Source: Candidatus Poribacteria bacterium (lineage in GTDB: Bacteria > Poribacteria > WGA-4E > WGA-3G). From it: 43,536 nt of DNA. The stretch spans positions 1 to 43,536 of the forward strand of contig JAAXHD010000256.1 of NCBI GenBank assembly GCA_012271015.1. The letters are read 5' to 3'. This document shows, piece after piece, positions 1 to 8,311 of the stretch. The position numbers and the translations under genes are program-made. The number at the start of each line of letters is the position of its first letter. The stretch's first letter is position 1. The notes under the pieces were generated by a model. The model ran no database searches. It was not told the origin of the DNA and saw nothing but the letters and a program-made list of their open reading frames with translations.

Positions 1-539
1 AGCTGTTACTCGAAAACGGGGCAGATCCCAGCAAAGCCCCGCGTATCTTGGACGACAATTCGGAAATGAGCGTGCTACTCAAGTCACACGGTGCCCCGCC
101 TAAGGACATAAACGCAAAAAATCAGAATTGGCCATCACTCGTCTATGCCTGTCGTGGCGACAACGGTGAACATCCAGACGAAATACGGAGACTGTTAGCA
201 CTCGGTGCCGATATTAATATTCAGAATTATAAAGGAAAAACGGGGTTACATTATGCAGCGAAGGCGGGTTTCCTCAACGTCATCAACTTGCTCATCGAAA
301 ACGGGGCGACCCTTGACGCTATCGACAACGACGGCGAAACCCCACTGTTTGAGGCGATCCGATCGATAATAAAGAGCGGCGAAAAACAGCGAGCGGCGTT
401 GGAAGCACTGCTCGTCAAAGGGGCAAATCCGAACGTTAGGAATCGGAAAGGACAGACACCCTTGCAAGTCGCGCAGCGGATGCGAAGAGCAGAAGCAGGA
501 AAAATCGTCGAGTTGTTGCAATCATATTATGCTGTTTAG
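1..539 (+). CDS. Ankyrin-repeat protein, C-terminal part (5' end outside window)
   Basis: The reading frame is open from base 3, so the gene starts upstream; the TTG at 48 is internal. The visible part reads LLLENGADPSKA, then ankyrin units with the classic patterns LLALGADINIQN, GKTGLHYAAKAGFLNVINLL, GETPLFEAI and GQTPLQVAQ, ending in an acidic/basic helix before the stop at 537-539. Ankyrin repeats stack into a protein-binding surface, and the partner cannot be told from sequence. No signal peptide or membrane segment is visible in this part. An inverted repeat follows at 566-605, before the next gene. The family call is firm; the function is unknown. Confidence 0.85.
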   Translation, partial: LLLENGADPSKAPRILDDNSEMSVLLKSHGAPPKDINAKNQNWPSLVYACRGDNGEHPDEIRRLLALGADINIQNYKGKTGLHYAAKAGFLNVINLLIENGATLDAIDNDGETPLFEAIRSIIKSGEKQRAALEALLVKGANPNVRNRKGQTPLQVAQRMRRAEAGKIVELLQSYYAV

Positions 540-565
540 TTAGCGCGCAAATATAGTGCTATTAC

Positions 566-605
566 CTGAAATCTCTTAGCTTTCTGTGCTGTTACGAGAT
601 TTCAG
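566..605 (+). terminator. Inverted repeat downstream of the ankyrin gene
   Basis: Perfect 10-bp arms CTGAAATCTC (566-575) and GAGATTTCAG (596-605) enclose a 20-nt loop. It sits between the ankyrin gene and the acetyltransferase gene on the same strand. No strong T-run follows, so it may be a weak terminator, a processing site or an mRNA-stabilising hairpin. Confidence 0.4.
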
Positions 606-642
606 CATGAACCGACCTGATAACTTTCTTTAATACCAAATA

Positions 643-1374
643 ATGCGGACACCTTACACACACGAAACACTTCTTCAAGATTTCACCAATCTCGGTATAG
701 CCCAAGGGGATACCCTCTTTATCCACGCTTCCTTCAAGAGTCTCGGCACCATCGAAGGCGGGGCTGGCACCGTCATCTCTGCGTTAGAAGCGACAGTCGG
801 GGCGGAAGGACTGATTCTGATGCCGACCTTCAGTCTTTTACCGAGTCGGGAAGAACGCGTCGCTGCCTGGAATGTCAACAAAACTCCGTCCACAGTCGGT
901 TGGCTGACGGAGTTCTTTCGGCAGATGCCTGACACCTACCGCTCCGACCACTATTCGCACGCCGTTGCCGCCCGCGGGAAAGATGCGAAGGCGTTTGTAT
1001 CCGACCATCTCCGACGTGAAGGCTACGAATCACCGTGGGATCATCACCCGTGGGGAAAGACTTACGGCACGCATTCACCCATGCTCCGTGCCTACAAGGC
1101 GAATGCCAAGATCCTTATGATCGGCATCGATTATGAGACCTCGACCTATATCCATCTCGTTGAAGTTATCCATTGGAACAAACGTCTTACCGACGACCCA
1201 CAGGCAGAATATATCCGTCTGAAACGACCAGAACTCGGTGCATTTTGGGAAGGACTCGGTCAGTTGAGACAAGGGAGAGTGGGAGATTCCATGTGTCGGT
1301 TGTTCCACATTAAGACGTACGTGGATACGCTTCTGGTGGAGGTCGAGCGCAACCCTGAACCGTATGTCGTATAA
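643..1374 (+). CDS. AAC(3)-family (YokD-like) N-acetyltransferase
   Basis: The 243-residue protein matches the Antibiotic_NAT family, which transfers acetyl from acetyl-CoA to the 3-amino group of aminoglycosides or to other amines. Visible family signatures are HASFKSLG (residues 28-35), LMPTFS (59-64), RSDHYSHAVAARG (about 100-112), HPWGKTYGTHSPM (135-147) and the HLVE block near 171-174. The length is slightly short of the usual 250-280. No signal peptide is present, so it is cytoplasmic. The ATG at 643 has no obvious Shine-Dalgarno. Environmental members of this family often do not confer resistance, so the substrate is unknown. It is followed after 11 bp by the TPR gene, possibly as a two-gene unit. 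Confidence 0.85.
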   Translation: MRTPYTHETLLQDFTNLGIAQGDTLFIHASFKSLGTIEGGAGTVISALEATVGAEGLILMPTFSLLPSREERVAAWNVNKTPSTVGWLTEFFRQMPDTYRSDHYSHAVAARGKDAKAFVSDHLRREGYESPWDHHPWGKTYGTHSPMLRAYKANAKILMIGIDYETSTYIHLVEVIHWNKRLTDDPQAEYIRLKRPELGAFWEGLGQLRQGRVGDSMCRLFHIKTYVDTLLVEVERNPEPYVV

Positions 1375-1385
1375 AGGAAAGGCAG

Positions 1386-2987
1386 ATGAAAGGAATCTAT
1401 TCTGTGCTGCTCTTGGTGTGTTGCACCCTGCTTCTCTATAGCGAAGTAGGGAAATCCGCCTTTGCAGACGATTCCAATCAGCAGGTCGGTGGAACGGATG
1501 AATCGGAAGGTAAAGCGCAAAATGCAAGCATACCGAACTGGGTACCGCAACCGATCGACATAGAGCACGTCGAAGAACAGCGACTCTTAGTTACCGTTAA
1601 AGCCGCACAGAAAGCATTGATTGAAGTCCCCAAAGACGCAACGGCTTGGGGGGAGTTAGGCAATGTCTATTTCGTTCACGGCTGGGAGGTGGAAGCCGCC
1701 GAGTGTTACCGGAGCGCGGTCGAGATTGCACCCAACGAATTCCGCTGGTTATACTACCTCGGCTTGGCCACCTATAAAGTCAACCCACAAGCCGCCGCCC
1801 AAACGCTTGCCGAAGCCATCAAACTTGACCTGCGATACGCCCCCGCCCATATCTACCGCGCTGCTGCACTCCGAAGCCTCGGACACTTAGCGGAAGCGAA
1901 AGTGCACATCGAAACTGCCAAGGAATTGGATCCTCAAAATCCGTATGCGTCTTTATGGCTCGGTGAACTCGCACTCGCCACCCAACAGTTTGAAACGGCG
2001 CAAAGCCATTTGCAACGGGCTTTAAAACTGAATCCAGAACAGAGCGAAGCACACGCGGTAATGGCACAAGTTGCGAGGATCCTCGGAGAAACGGATGCCG
2101 CCACCGAACATGCGCAAGCATCACGGAAACGAACGAAATACACACAGATGCACGATCCGTTGTGGTGGAATGTGCTGAAACTCGGCGTAACGGCACAGCG
2201 ATATGCCGAACGTGGAAACCGATACCTACAACAAGGGGATTTCAAACGCGCCGTCAGTGAATTGGCAGTGGCAATATCGGGACATAATAAAGACGCTCAC
2301 CTCTGGCTCAATTACGGAATCGCGCTCCTGCTCAACAAGCAATATAGTGAAGCCATTGCTGTTTTAGAGAACACATTGACGGTTATCCGCGACACGGAGA
2401 ACACAACCCGGAATCCAACAGAAATCGCTGATGTGAAAGCCCAAAGCCATTACAATTTAGGACTCGCTTACCATCAAGGCGGTAAAATCGAGAAAGCAAT
2501 TGTCGCTTATCGAACAGCGATTCACCTTGAACCGAATTTTGCCGAGGCTTACGGTGGGCTTGGCATCATATACTGGCGTTCTGGAGATATTGATGCGGCG
2601 ATTCGGCATTGCCAAACAGCGATTAAGATTGCTCCTGAAAATATTGAGTTCCACCAAAATCTCACACAGATTTACTGGCAGAAAGGGATGTACGATAGAG
2701 CCGCAATCGGCTATCGGATTATCCTTGAACTGAACCCTTCAGATGAAAACGCGTTGCACCACCTCGGTATAATTTTGCTGTCGAAACAGGCGTACGATGA
2801 AGCGGTTTCTTGTTTTCAAAAAGTGCTTCAAATCAATCCGGAGAATGTGCTGACGCATGGGGCGTTGGGAACCGCTTACTACAAACTCGGAGAGGAAGGT
2901 CCCGCTATCCACGAATTTCAAGAGGTGCTCCGTTTGGATCCGCAAAATCAAGATGCTCGCAAGATGCTCCAACGCCTTGGATACTAA
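1386..2987 (+). CDS. Secreted or periplasmic TPR-repeat protein
   Basis: 533 residues. The N-terminus is a signal peptide (MKGIYSVLLLVCCTLLLYSE, then a cleavage-like region). A Thr/Ser/Glu-rich linker follows, then two blocks of tetratricopeptide repeats, about residues 60-215 and 270-530. Diagnostic TPR patterns include AWGELGNVYFVHGWEVEAAE, HYNLGLAYHQGGKIEKAIVA, AYGGLGIIYWRSGDIDAA, ALHHLGIILLSKQAYDEAV and HGALGTAYYKLGEEGPAI. TPRs bind proteins and scaffold complexes. The ATG at 1386 follows an AAGGAAAGG Shine-Dalgarno and lies 11 bp after the acetyltransferase stop. A MITE-like element begins right after the stop codon. Confidence 0.9.
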   Translation: MKGIYSVLLLVCCTLLLYSEVGKSAFADDSNQQVGGTDESEGKAQNASIPNWVPQPIDIEHVEEQRLLVTVKAAQKALIEVPKDATAWGELGNVYFVHGWEVEAAECYRSAVEIAPNEFRWLYYLGLATYKVNPQAAAQTLAEAIKLDLRYAPAHIYRAAALRSLGHLAEAKVHIETAKELDPQNPYASLWLGELALATQQFETAQSHLQRALKLNPEQSEAHAVMAQVARILGETDAATEHAQASRKRTKYTQMHDPLWWNVLKLGVTAQRYAERGNRYLQQGDFKRAVSELAVAISGHNKDAHLWLNYGIALLLNKQYSEAIAVLENTLTVIRDTENTTRNPTEIADVKAQSHYNLGLAYHQGGKIEKAIVAYRTAIHLEPNFAEAYGGLGIIYWRSGDIDAAIRHCQTAIKIAPENIEFHQNLTQIYWQKGMYDRAAIGYRIILELNPSDENALHHLGIILLSKQAYDEAVSCFQKVLQINPENVLTHGALGTAYYKLGEEGPAIHEFQEVLRLDPQNQDARKMLQRLGY

Positions 2988-2988
2988 C

Positions 2989-3175
2989 TATGGTAAAACC
3001 GGTAATTATTTATACACTGCAAATGTGTTATAAATGCTGAAGAAACATCCCAGCAAAAACCCCCTACGAGGCTGAGAATTGCGGGAAGACCACTGATTCT
3101 ACACAGATTTCGTTCCTACGGGACTAAAAAACACCTTTAGCAATCTGTCTACATATTTTTAGGTTGCACCATAAA
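2989..3175. mobile_element. MITE-like element, family A, copy 1
   Basis: The left end reads TATGGTAAAACCGGTAATTA. The right end, read inward from the other strand, is TTATGGTGCAACCTAAAAAT. These are imperfect terminal inverted repeats of about 28 bp that match the ends of two further copies at 26774-26893 and 32480-32599. The interior differs from the other copies. No ORF is inside. It abuts the TPR gene stop codon. Confidence 0.55.
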
Positions 3176-3181
3176 GGGTGG

Positions 3182-4012
3182 CTACTGCCAATTGGGTCCT
3201 CTCGGGATAAACGATTTAGGCATCCTCAGATACCCACCTTTTATCGCACCCCATCTCGTGGGTAACTTGCCTTCTGGCTCAACGGCATAAACCCGATCCA
3301 TTGCCTGTTTGACTTCGTCTTGGGTGAGTGCAACGCTCCAGATTGCGACCTCATCAACGCGTCCGATGTAATGCTCGCGATTCCCTTCGCTGTTGCGTCC
3401 AATTGACACAGGGACATCGTTGGTATCAATCTTCCCTTTAGCATCCCCTTCCGTTTCTACTTCACCATCATAGTAAAGTACCATCTGGCTTCCATCGTAG
3501 GTGGCGGTTACATGTGTCCACTCGTCCGGGGGCAAATTTGAAGTCTCAGCATCGCCGATCCGCTTTTCTGTCCCCTTATTCACAGAGATAATAAAACCGG
3601 TCTTTCCATTATTACCACCGAACTCATAGAATCCATAGACCATCCATGGGGCGGTATCGCCTGCCCACGTCTTCACAATAATACGGAACCACTCATTTGT
3701 GAATTGGGTCGGATACACCCAACACATCAAAGTGATTTCATCTGTAATATCTAAAGATTTAGAATCTGGCACTTCGATCCAGCCGCCGGCTTCGCCGCTC
3801 AGTTCGACTGCCTGGCCGTGTTTGCCCTTTACGCGCTTTCCTTTGTGGATTGTCCCATCATTTCCATGTTTAGACTTATCCTTCGCTGTATCACCCTTCG
3901 CTTCGTCGAAGGAGAGATAGAGTGCCAACTCGTCTTCCCGAACAGCCTCACTCATCGCACTGAACGCGACAAGGCACCCCAGTGAAAAAAGAAATATGGC
4001 TAAAACCTTCAT
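3182..4012 (-). CDS. Secreted LamG/concanavalin A-like lectin-domain protein
   Basis: 276 residues with a signal peptide (about residues 1-23, ending CLVAFSAMSEA). One LamG-type jelly-roll domain (LamGL/Laminin_G_3) spans about residues 28-240: LALYLSFDEAKGDTAKDKS, WIEVPDSKSLDITDEITLMC, WTHVTATYDGSQMVLYYDGE and IGRVDEVAIWSVALTQDEVK. The tail (LPTRWGAIKGGYLRMPKSF) is a short basic extension. Such single-domain proteins are usually exported and bind glycans or mediate adhesion; no catalytic motif is seen. The ATG at 4012 is preceded by GGAGGTAAACTTT, a strong Shine-Dalgarno. A perfect 12-bp palindrome (4068-4079) lies upstream. Monocistronic as far as can be seen. Confidence 0.88.
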   Translation of the reverse strand: MKVLAIFLFSLGCLVAFSAMSEAVREDELALYLSFDEAKGDTAKDKSKHGNDGTIHKGKRVKGKHGQAVELSGEAGGWIEVPDSKSLDITDEITLMCWVYPTQFTNEWFRIIVKTWAGDTAPWMVYGFYEFGGNNGKTGFIISVNKGTEKRIGDAETSNLPPDEWTHVTATYDGSQMVLYYDGEVETEGDAKGKIDTNDVPVSIGRNSEGNREHYIGRVDEVAIWSVALTQDEVKQAMDRVYAVEPEGKLPTRWGAIKGGYLRMPKSFIPRGPNWQ

Positions 4013-4067
4013 AAAGTTTACCTCCAGTTACAGTGTAACTTACTCTGAACATTCAGACGGGTTCTGC

Positions 4068-4079
4068 ATACTGCAGTAT
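4068..4079. promoter_or_regulatory. 12-bp palindrome upstream of the LamG gene
   Basis: ATACTGCAGTAT is a perfect palindrome 56 bp upstream of the LamG start codon. It could be a dimeric regulator site. There is no second copy to support this, so confidence is low. Confidence 0.2.
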
Positions 4080-4149
4080 TCTTTCGGTAACGCCCCCATT
4101 TTAGCACAACTTCCATATTTGGGCAAATTTTAACTATCAGACCTGACTT

Positions 4150-4782
4150 CTATTCCCCTGAGCGTGTCGCCATCATCTCAATATCAAATCCTTCTTTCCG
4201 GATACGTTGATTGAAGTAGAGAAGCGCGCTACCGATAACCCAGATCGGCATCGTAAAAATATCAACCCCTAAGCTGATAAGGAACATAAGCACGTAAGAG
4301 AAAGATGCCTCCGGCTTATTAATCAGAAGTTGCAGGAGGGTAGTCTATTGCGTTGTCCTCAGAAATTCCATCACATCAATAAACCCAGTCAAATTCAGTA
4401 GAGATCCGATAGCAATGCGGAATATAACACCAACCGCGACCTGTCTTGACCCTCCTTCCCAGATAAACTTCAGCACTGGCAAACATCAGTCCACTTACCA
4501 CAAAGACAGAGATACCCAAGAAAACGCCAATCGTGGGGATCCAGATTGCTACCCTCGCGCTTCTTCCAGCCGAATCCTCGAAAAAAACATTAAAAGCACG
4601 ATGATCATCGCAGGGCAGTAACCAGCAGATATTCCAAAAAACGACCAGAAATGCTTACGATAGAGACTCAACGTTGTATCAAGAAGTTCCCCAAATCCCA
4701 TCACATGTAGTTTCAGGTGCTTATTCTCACTATCGTTCTGTAGATCAAGTTCCATAACGCTATTCACTCGTGATGGATCCAT
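4150..4782 (-). pseudogene. Decayed multi-pass membrane protein (paralogue of 12346-13227)
   Basis: An N-terminal piece starting at 4782 (MDPSRVNSVMEL) contains FGELLDTTLSLYRKHFWSFF, matching FTDILDGMFSFYRSHFRLFL of the intact paralogue, but it hits a stop at 4549. A shifted frame then continues as FLGISVFVVSGLMFASAEVY. A central block (the VGGLTVTIIGIPFAIYFSVR region) is missing. The C-terminal part (FTMPIWVIGSALLYFNQRIR, then GFDIEM) ends at 4150 and has an in-frame TAG (CAA TAG) upstream of it. Frameshift, deletion and nonsense codon together make this a pseudogene. Its start overlaps the RDD gene end by 23 bp, so it was once co-transcribed with it. Confidence 0.8.
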
Positions 4783-5581
4783 CTTTTCTGACCTCTGAAT
4801 TTTCTGTGTTACCTTCACTCGTCTCCGAGGTCTCAAGGATGTAGACCTCCTCTAAGAATCTATCGTAGCCAATAGAGCCGGTACCCCCCATCCTTTTAAC
4901 GATAGGCCTGGCTATGGTGCGTGCGAGTTCTGCACGGCGGTACCCGGGAAGCGTTGCTCGACGCGTCAGATATTCACGGATCACCCCTATCTCCCTCTCT
5001 GTCACTAACGCCGATTGTATCCAACCGGTATAGATTAACGCTCGTGGTGGAATGCTGATAGATGCGTTATCTGCTTGTGAACCGTCGCCGGTAAGTTTCA
5101 ACTCCGTGCGCGGTGCTTTAATAACAAGTGTCCCCGCCGCGAGGTCCCCCAATCGACACCAATTCCTGTTTAGCAGCATACACAGCAAACCCACTCCATA
5201 AAAGAAAGGGAGGAAATCGACGATCCGCACCAGATTTCGGATCGCAGAATCAGCGAAACCGATCGGATAACCACCGTCCTTGATAACACGCAAACCGAGC
5301 ACCAGTTTTCCAAAGGTTTGACCATTTGTGGTAACCTCAAAGGCTATATAGTACCCCCAGAACAGTGCGAAAACAACGATCCCGCCCAGTGCGCCGAGCC
5401 AATTGCCGACAATATCACCAAGTTCGGAGATAAACCGCCTGTTGACGTAATATCCGACAAGTGAAATCAGCGTAAGCAACACAGTATCAATGAGTGCCGC
5501 ATAGAAACGAGAGCCGATGCCTGCCTGCTGAAAGTTTATATCAATCTGTTCGGGTGTTTCCACCGATACCTGTTCGTTCAT
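4760..5581 (-). CDS. RDD-family integral membrane protein
   Basis: 273 residues. The N-terminal half is a classic RDD domain: GIGSRFYAALIDTVLLTLIS with the Arg/Asp pair, three predicted transmembrane helices (about residues 28-46, 62-84, 122-140), the motif TNGQTFGKLVLGLRVIKDGG and a final RLGDLAAGTLVIK. The hydrophilic C-terminal 100 residues contain a helical stretch (LTRRATLPGYRRAELARTIA) typical of RDD proteins found beside SpoIIM and MoxR genes. RDD proteins are proposed ion/proton antiporters or membrane partners of MoxR complexes; the role here is inferred from context. It is divergent from the SpoIIM gene and reads into the decayed membrane gene downstream. Confidence 0.9.
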   Translation of the reverse strand: MNEQVSVETPEQIDINFQQAGIGSRFYAALIDTVLLTLISLVGYYVNRRFISELGDIVGNWLGALGGIVVFALFWGYYIAFEVTTNGQTFGKLVLGLRVIKDGGYPIGFADSAIRNLVRIVDFLPFFYGVGLLCMLLNRNWCRLGDLAAGTLVIKAPRTELKLTGDGSQADNASISIPPRALIYTGWIQSALVTEREIGVIREYLTRRATLPGYRRAELARTIARPIVKRMGGTGSIGYDRFLEEVYILETSETSEGNTENSEVRKDGSITSE

Positions 5582-5686
5582 GTGTAGAAGTGAAAGACCT
5601 TTCTCTGTAAAATAGGTTGATTTTTAGTGCGAATCGGTGTTTAATTATGTTGTCAATTACCTGTTAAAAGGGCAACCCTTAAAAAT
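5582..5686. promoter_or_regulatory. Divergent intergenic region between RDD and SpoIIM genes
   Basis: This 105-bp AT-rich spacer must carry promoters in both directions. I do not see clear consensus -35/-10 pairs. GTTGTCAATTACCTGTTAAAAG (about 5650-5671) resembles a weak plus-strand promoter start. Confidence 0.25.
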
Positions 5687-6631
5687 ATGACTGCTACAGA
5701 ATTCATTGCGAAAAAACAAGAGACCTGGGATGAACTTGAGGCACTGTTAAATCATTCACGCCGTGCGAGTGCGGATCGACTCAATCGACTCGGATACTTA
5801 TACCGGCGCGTTACGTCTGATTTAGCAGTAGCCCGTCGCGATTTCCCACAAGATCGGTGCGTTCCATATCTCAACGCCCTCGCTTCACGCGCACACTCCG
5901 CGGTCTACCAGACCTCTCCTTTTAAGCGCGGCACACTTCGTCAGTTTCTTCTCTTCGGTTTCCCGAAAGTATTTCGTGAAAACCTTAGCTTCATCGGAGC
6001 ATCGTTTCTGATGTTCGCCATCTCATTTGCATCAGCATATTGGATCGCTTTGAGCACTCCTGAACTTGGGGAAAAAATCGTTCCCGACCGCTTCGTGTCT
6101 CACATCAAAAAGTTAGAGGAGGGTGCGTGGAATGATACCTCAGCAGAAAATAGAAACCTATTTGCCTCTTTCGTGATGACGAACAATATCCGGGTGGCGT
6201 TTTTTGCCTTCGCCGGCGGCATCATCTTCATGGTAGGTACGGCTTATATTTTAGTTCTCAACGGTATTGTCATCGGTGCTGTGGCAGGTCTGTGTCATAC
6301 CAACGGAGTTGCGCTTGCACTCTGGTCGTTCGTATCACCGCACGGCTATATTGAACTCACAACAATTTTCATTGCTGGTGGTGCGGGACTCAAGTTAGGG
6401 TACTCACTCATCGCTCCATCGTCCTTTACGCGGAAACGGACGTTGACGGATGCGGCGAAAACTGCGATTCAACTGCTCGGTGGGTGCGTTGCGCTACTTG
6501 TCGTTGCGGGGATTATTGAAGGTTTCGTGTCGCCTTCCAGCCTACTCCCGTCCGTCAAAATCGGATTCGGTGCCTTGACAGGAGTCCTACTATTCACCTA
6601 CCTCTTTGCGATGAAAGCGCGTTTTTTTTAA
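5687..6631 (+). CDS. SpoIIM-family (DUF95) integral membrane protein
   Basis: 314 residues. The hydrophilic N-terminus (KKQETWDELEALL, RLNRLGYLYRRVTSDLAVAR, VPYLNALASRAHSAVY) is the helical pre-domain of stage II sporulation protein M-like proteins. Predicted transmembrane helices lie near residues 100-123, 168-190, 195-225, 232-250, 262-282 and 290-310. The family signature FFAFAGGIIFMVGTAYILVL and the following LNGIVIGAVAG are intact, as is the H-G-Y-I-E-L-T segment (SPHGYIELTTIFIAGGAGLK). Outside sporulating Firmicutes, this family accompanies RDD, MoxR, DUF58 and DUF4129 genes, as here. It is convergent with the DUF58 gene. Confidence 0.9.
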   Translation: MTATEFIAKKQETWDELEALLNHSRRASADRLNRLGYLYRRVTSDLAVARRDFPQDRCVPYLNALASRAHSAVYQTSPFKRGTLRQFLLFGFPKVFRENLSFIGASFLMFAISFASAYWIALSTPELGEKIVPDRFVSHIKKLEEGAWNDTSAENRNLFASFVMTNNIRVAFFAFAGGIIFMVGTAYILVLNGIVIGAVAGLCHTNGVALALWSFVSPHGYIELTTIFIAGGAGLKLGYSLIAPSSFTRKRTLTDAAKTAIQLLGGCVALLVVAGIIEGFVSPSSLLPSVKIGFGALTGVLLFTYLFAMKARFF

Positions 6632-6660
6632 TTTTACCTTGCGGTTCGGTCAGGTGAGTC
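6628..6660. repeat. Dispersed repeat family C, copy 1
   Basis: AATTTTACCTTGCGGTTCGG followed by TCAGGTGAGTC. The core matches copies at 8157-8192 (inside the DUF58 frame) and 9266-9300 (moxR leader). With copy 3 the similarity continues downstream (TTGACGTTCCTTTCCGTATA versus TTGACATTCCTTTGTGTATA). Confidence 0.6.
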
Positions 6661-6801
6661 TGAAGCCTTGACGTTCCTTTCCGTATATCCGCTGTCCATT
6701 TCATTAGGAACTACGAGTTTTGGTTTTCTTTTTTATTATCCTTCTCAACTCCAGTCGTCCGAGATGGCGACAGCCTCTTAGGTGCCCATAAATCACAAAC
6801 C
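6632..6801. other. Convergent intergenic region, SpoIIM/DUF58
   Basis: It holds repeat family C copy 1 and a pyrimidine-rich stretch (TTTTGGTTTTCTTTTTTATT around 6718-6737). I find no gene or clear terminator hairpin. Confidence 0.4.
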
Positions 6802-8235
6802 TCAAATTTGAGACTTCGCTTTCAGTTCCAAATACTTATTCACCACCGCCATTGTCAACTGATGTGCAGGCACATCAATCGTGATGACCCCTCGACGATG
6901 CAGAATCTCTAATGTCACATGTTTCTCCTGCAACAACCGCTCAGCGATTGCCTTCTGGTAAACCGACTTGGAATCTGTAGATTTCTGTTCCGCCAATTCA
7001 ACGATACCGGAGTCCGTCAAGGTCACACAAACAACGAGGTGATGCTTAGAGAGTTGCGACACATAGGTGGCGATCCCTTCAGCAGAATCCCTATCCAAGA
7101 TGTCCGTAAATAGGATGATGAGTGCACGTTTGCGCTGCTTTGAAGCGAGATATTTGAATGCCGCCTCAAAATCCGGTTCAACGGAGTGAACCGGGAGGGC
7201 ATAGATCGTTTCCAGCATCGTGAGAAACTGCTTTTTGCCGGGCTTCGGCGCAAGGTATTGATGAACGGTATCCGCAAAAGCGATCAACCCAACCTTATCT
7301 CCCTTGAGTGTCGAGACATACGCAGTCATCAAGGTTGTATTGATGGCGTAATCCAATTTAAGCATCACCTTTTGCGATATAACCTCTGCTGAGGGGAGTG
7401 TGGTGGCATCTAAAAGGATCGGCGAAGCCATGAGTCTCCCAGTGTCCAACATAATGACAATGTCTTGGCTCCGTTCGGTCTCAAATTCCCGAACAATCGG
7501 TTTCCGCTGTCGCGCGGTGGCATTCCAATCAATGCGGCGGAAGTCGTCGTCAGGAAAATACTCACGGAGTCGCTCCATTTCCGTGCCTTCCCCGAATCGC
7601 CGTGAATTCTTAAGTCCGATCTGATGGAGCATCCCACGTTTCACTAAGAGTTCATATTGTCGAACCGCTTGTAGGTTCGGATAGACTTTTATTTCTGTCG
7701 CCGCTGGCACACGACGTTGCCGGACCACAAGTCCCAAGATCCCGTGACACCGCAGATGTATATCAACGAACTGATAAATCCCCCGTCGCAACGGCGTGAG
7801 ACGATACGAGATATCTGTGTGGTGCATCGATGAAACATGGCAATCGTGGACGACCTGTTCGAACAGAAACTCGTCAGGGAAATCGTCTTTGAGATGGATT
7901 TTGAGCGGATAGCGCGAGCGGTTGGTTACCCGCAACAGCACGACATTTTCCACTCCCAACGAAAACTTGGAATTCATCTCGCGGTGTACCTCGACGCTTT
8001 TAAAGAGTGGATTGGTAAGGTAATCCACAGTACCTACGACGAACAGCACCACTACATAGGCACCCCCGACAAATAGTAGATTCGGAGAAACGCCGCTAAG
8101 TATAATCGGAACGGCTACTGGCAGTAAGAAGATGAGGAGACGGTTGCTCAAATGTATTTTAATTGTTCCTTGCGGTTCGGTCAGGTGGGTCTCGGATTTA
8201 GGGGTAATCTCCGTAGATCTAGAGGAAACGCCCAA
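6802..8235 (-). CDS. DUF58 / vWA-like membrane protein
   Basis: 477 residues from a TTG at 8235 that has GGAAGG 8 nt upstream. Two transmembrane helices lie near residues 32-50 and 52-70, followed by a beta-rich region. The DUF58 signature follows: FGEGTEMERLREYFPDDDFR, RIDWNATARQRKPIVREFE (215-252). A degenerate von Willebrand A fold starts at IVIMLDTGRLM (259-269), where the metal-site DxSxS is replaced by DTGRL. DUF58 proteins work with MoxR ATPases, whose gene lies directly upstream in the same direction. Residues about 15-29 are encoded by dispersed repeat C. A second TTG at 8151 (starting at SNRLLIFLLP) would remove that segment and is a plausible alternative start. Confidence 0.9.
   Translation of the reverse strand: MGVSSRSTEITPKSETHLTEPQGTIKIHLSNRLLIFLLPVAVPIILSGVSPNLLFVGGAYVVVLFVVGTVDYLTNPLFKSVEVHREMNSKFSLGVENVVLLRVTNRSRYPLKIHLKDDFPDEFLFEQVVHDCHVSSMHHTDISYRLTPLRRGIYQFVDIHLRCHGILGLVVRQRRVPAATEIKVYPNLQAVRQYELLVKRGMLHQIGLKNSRRFGEGTEMERLREYFPDDDFRRIDWNATARQRKPIVREFETERSQDIVIMLDTGRLMASPILLDATTLPSAEVISQKVMLKLDYAINTTLMTAYVSTLKGDKVGLIAFADTVHQYLAPKPGKKQFLTMLETIYALPVHSVEPDFEAAFKYLASKQRKRALIILFTDILDRDSAEGIATYVSQLSKHHLVVCVTLTDSGIVELAEQKSTDSKSVYQKAIAERLLQEKHVTLEILHRRGVITIDVPAHQLTMAVVNKYLELKAKSQI
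8157..8192. repeat. Dispersed repeat family C, copy 2 (inside DUF58 frame)
   Basis: AATTGTTCCTTGCGGTTCGG then TCAGGTGGGTC. On the minus strand it encodes the segment ETHLTEPQGTIK of the DUF58 protein. It carries the same AAGGA-rich element that serves as ribosome binding site in the moxR leader copy. Confidence 0.6.
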
Positions 8236-8311
8236 GCAAAAACCCTTCCGCTTCGCTTATAGGCTACAGTTCTGGTTCAAATCAAGTTTTAATTATTCCG
8301 TACCTTTCCAT

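Noticed and set aside
643..1374. Clinical-type aminoglycoside resistance gene
   Set aside because: The family match is clear, but environmental AAC(3)/YokD proteins often do not act on aminoglycosides, and there is no mobile resistance context.
1075..1527. 150-residue minus-strand ORF
   Set aside because: Antisense to the AAC(3) and TPR genes, with no recognisable domain.
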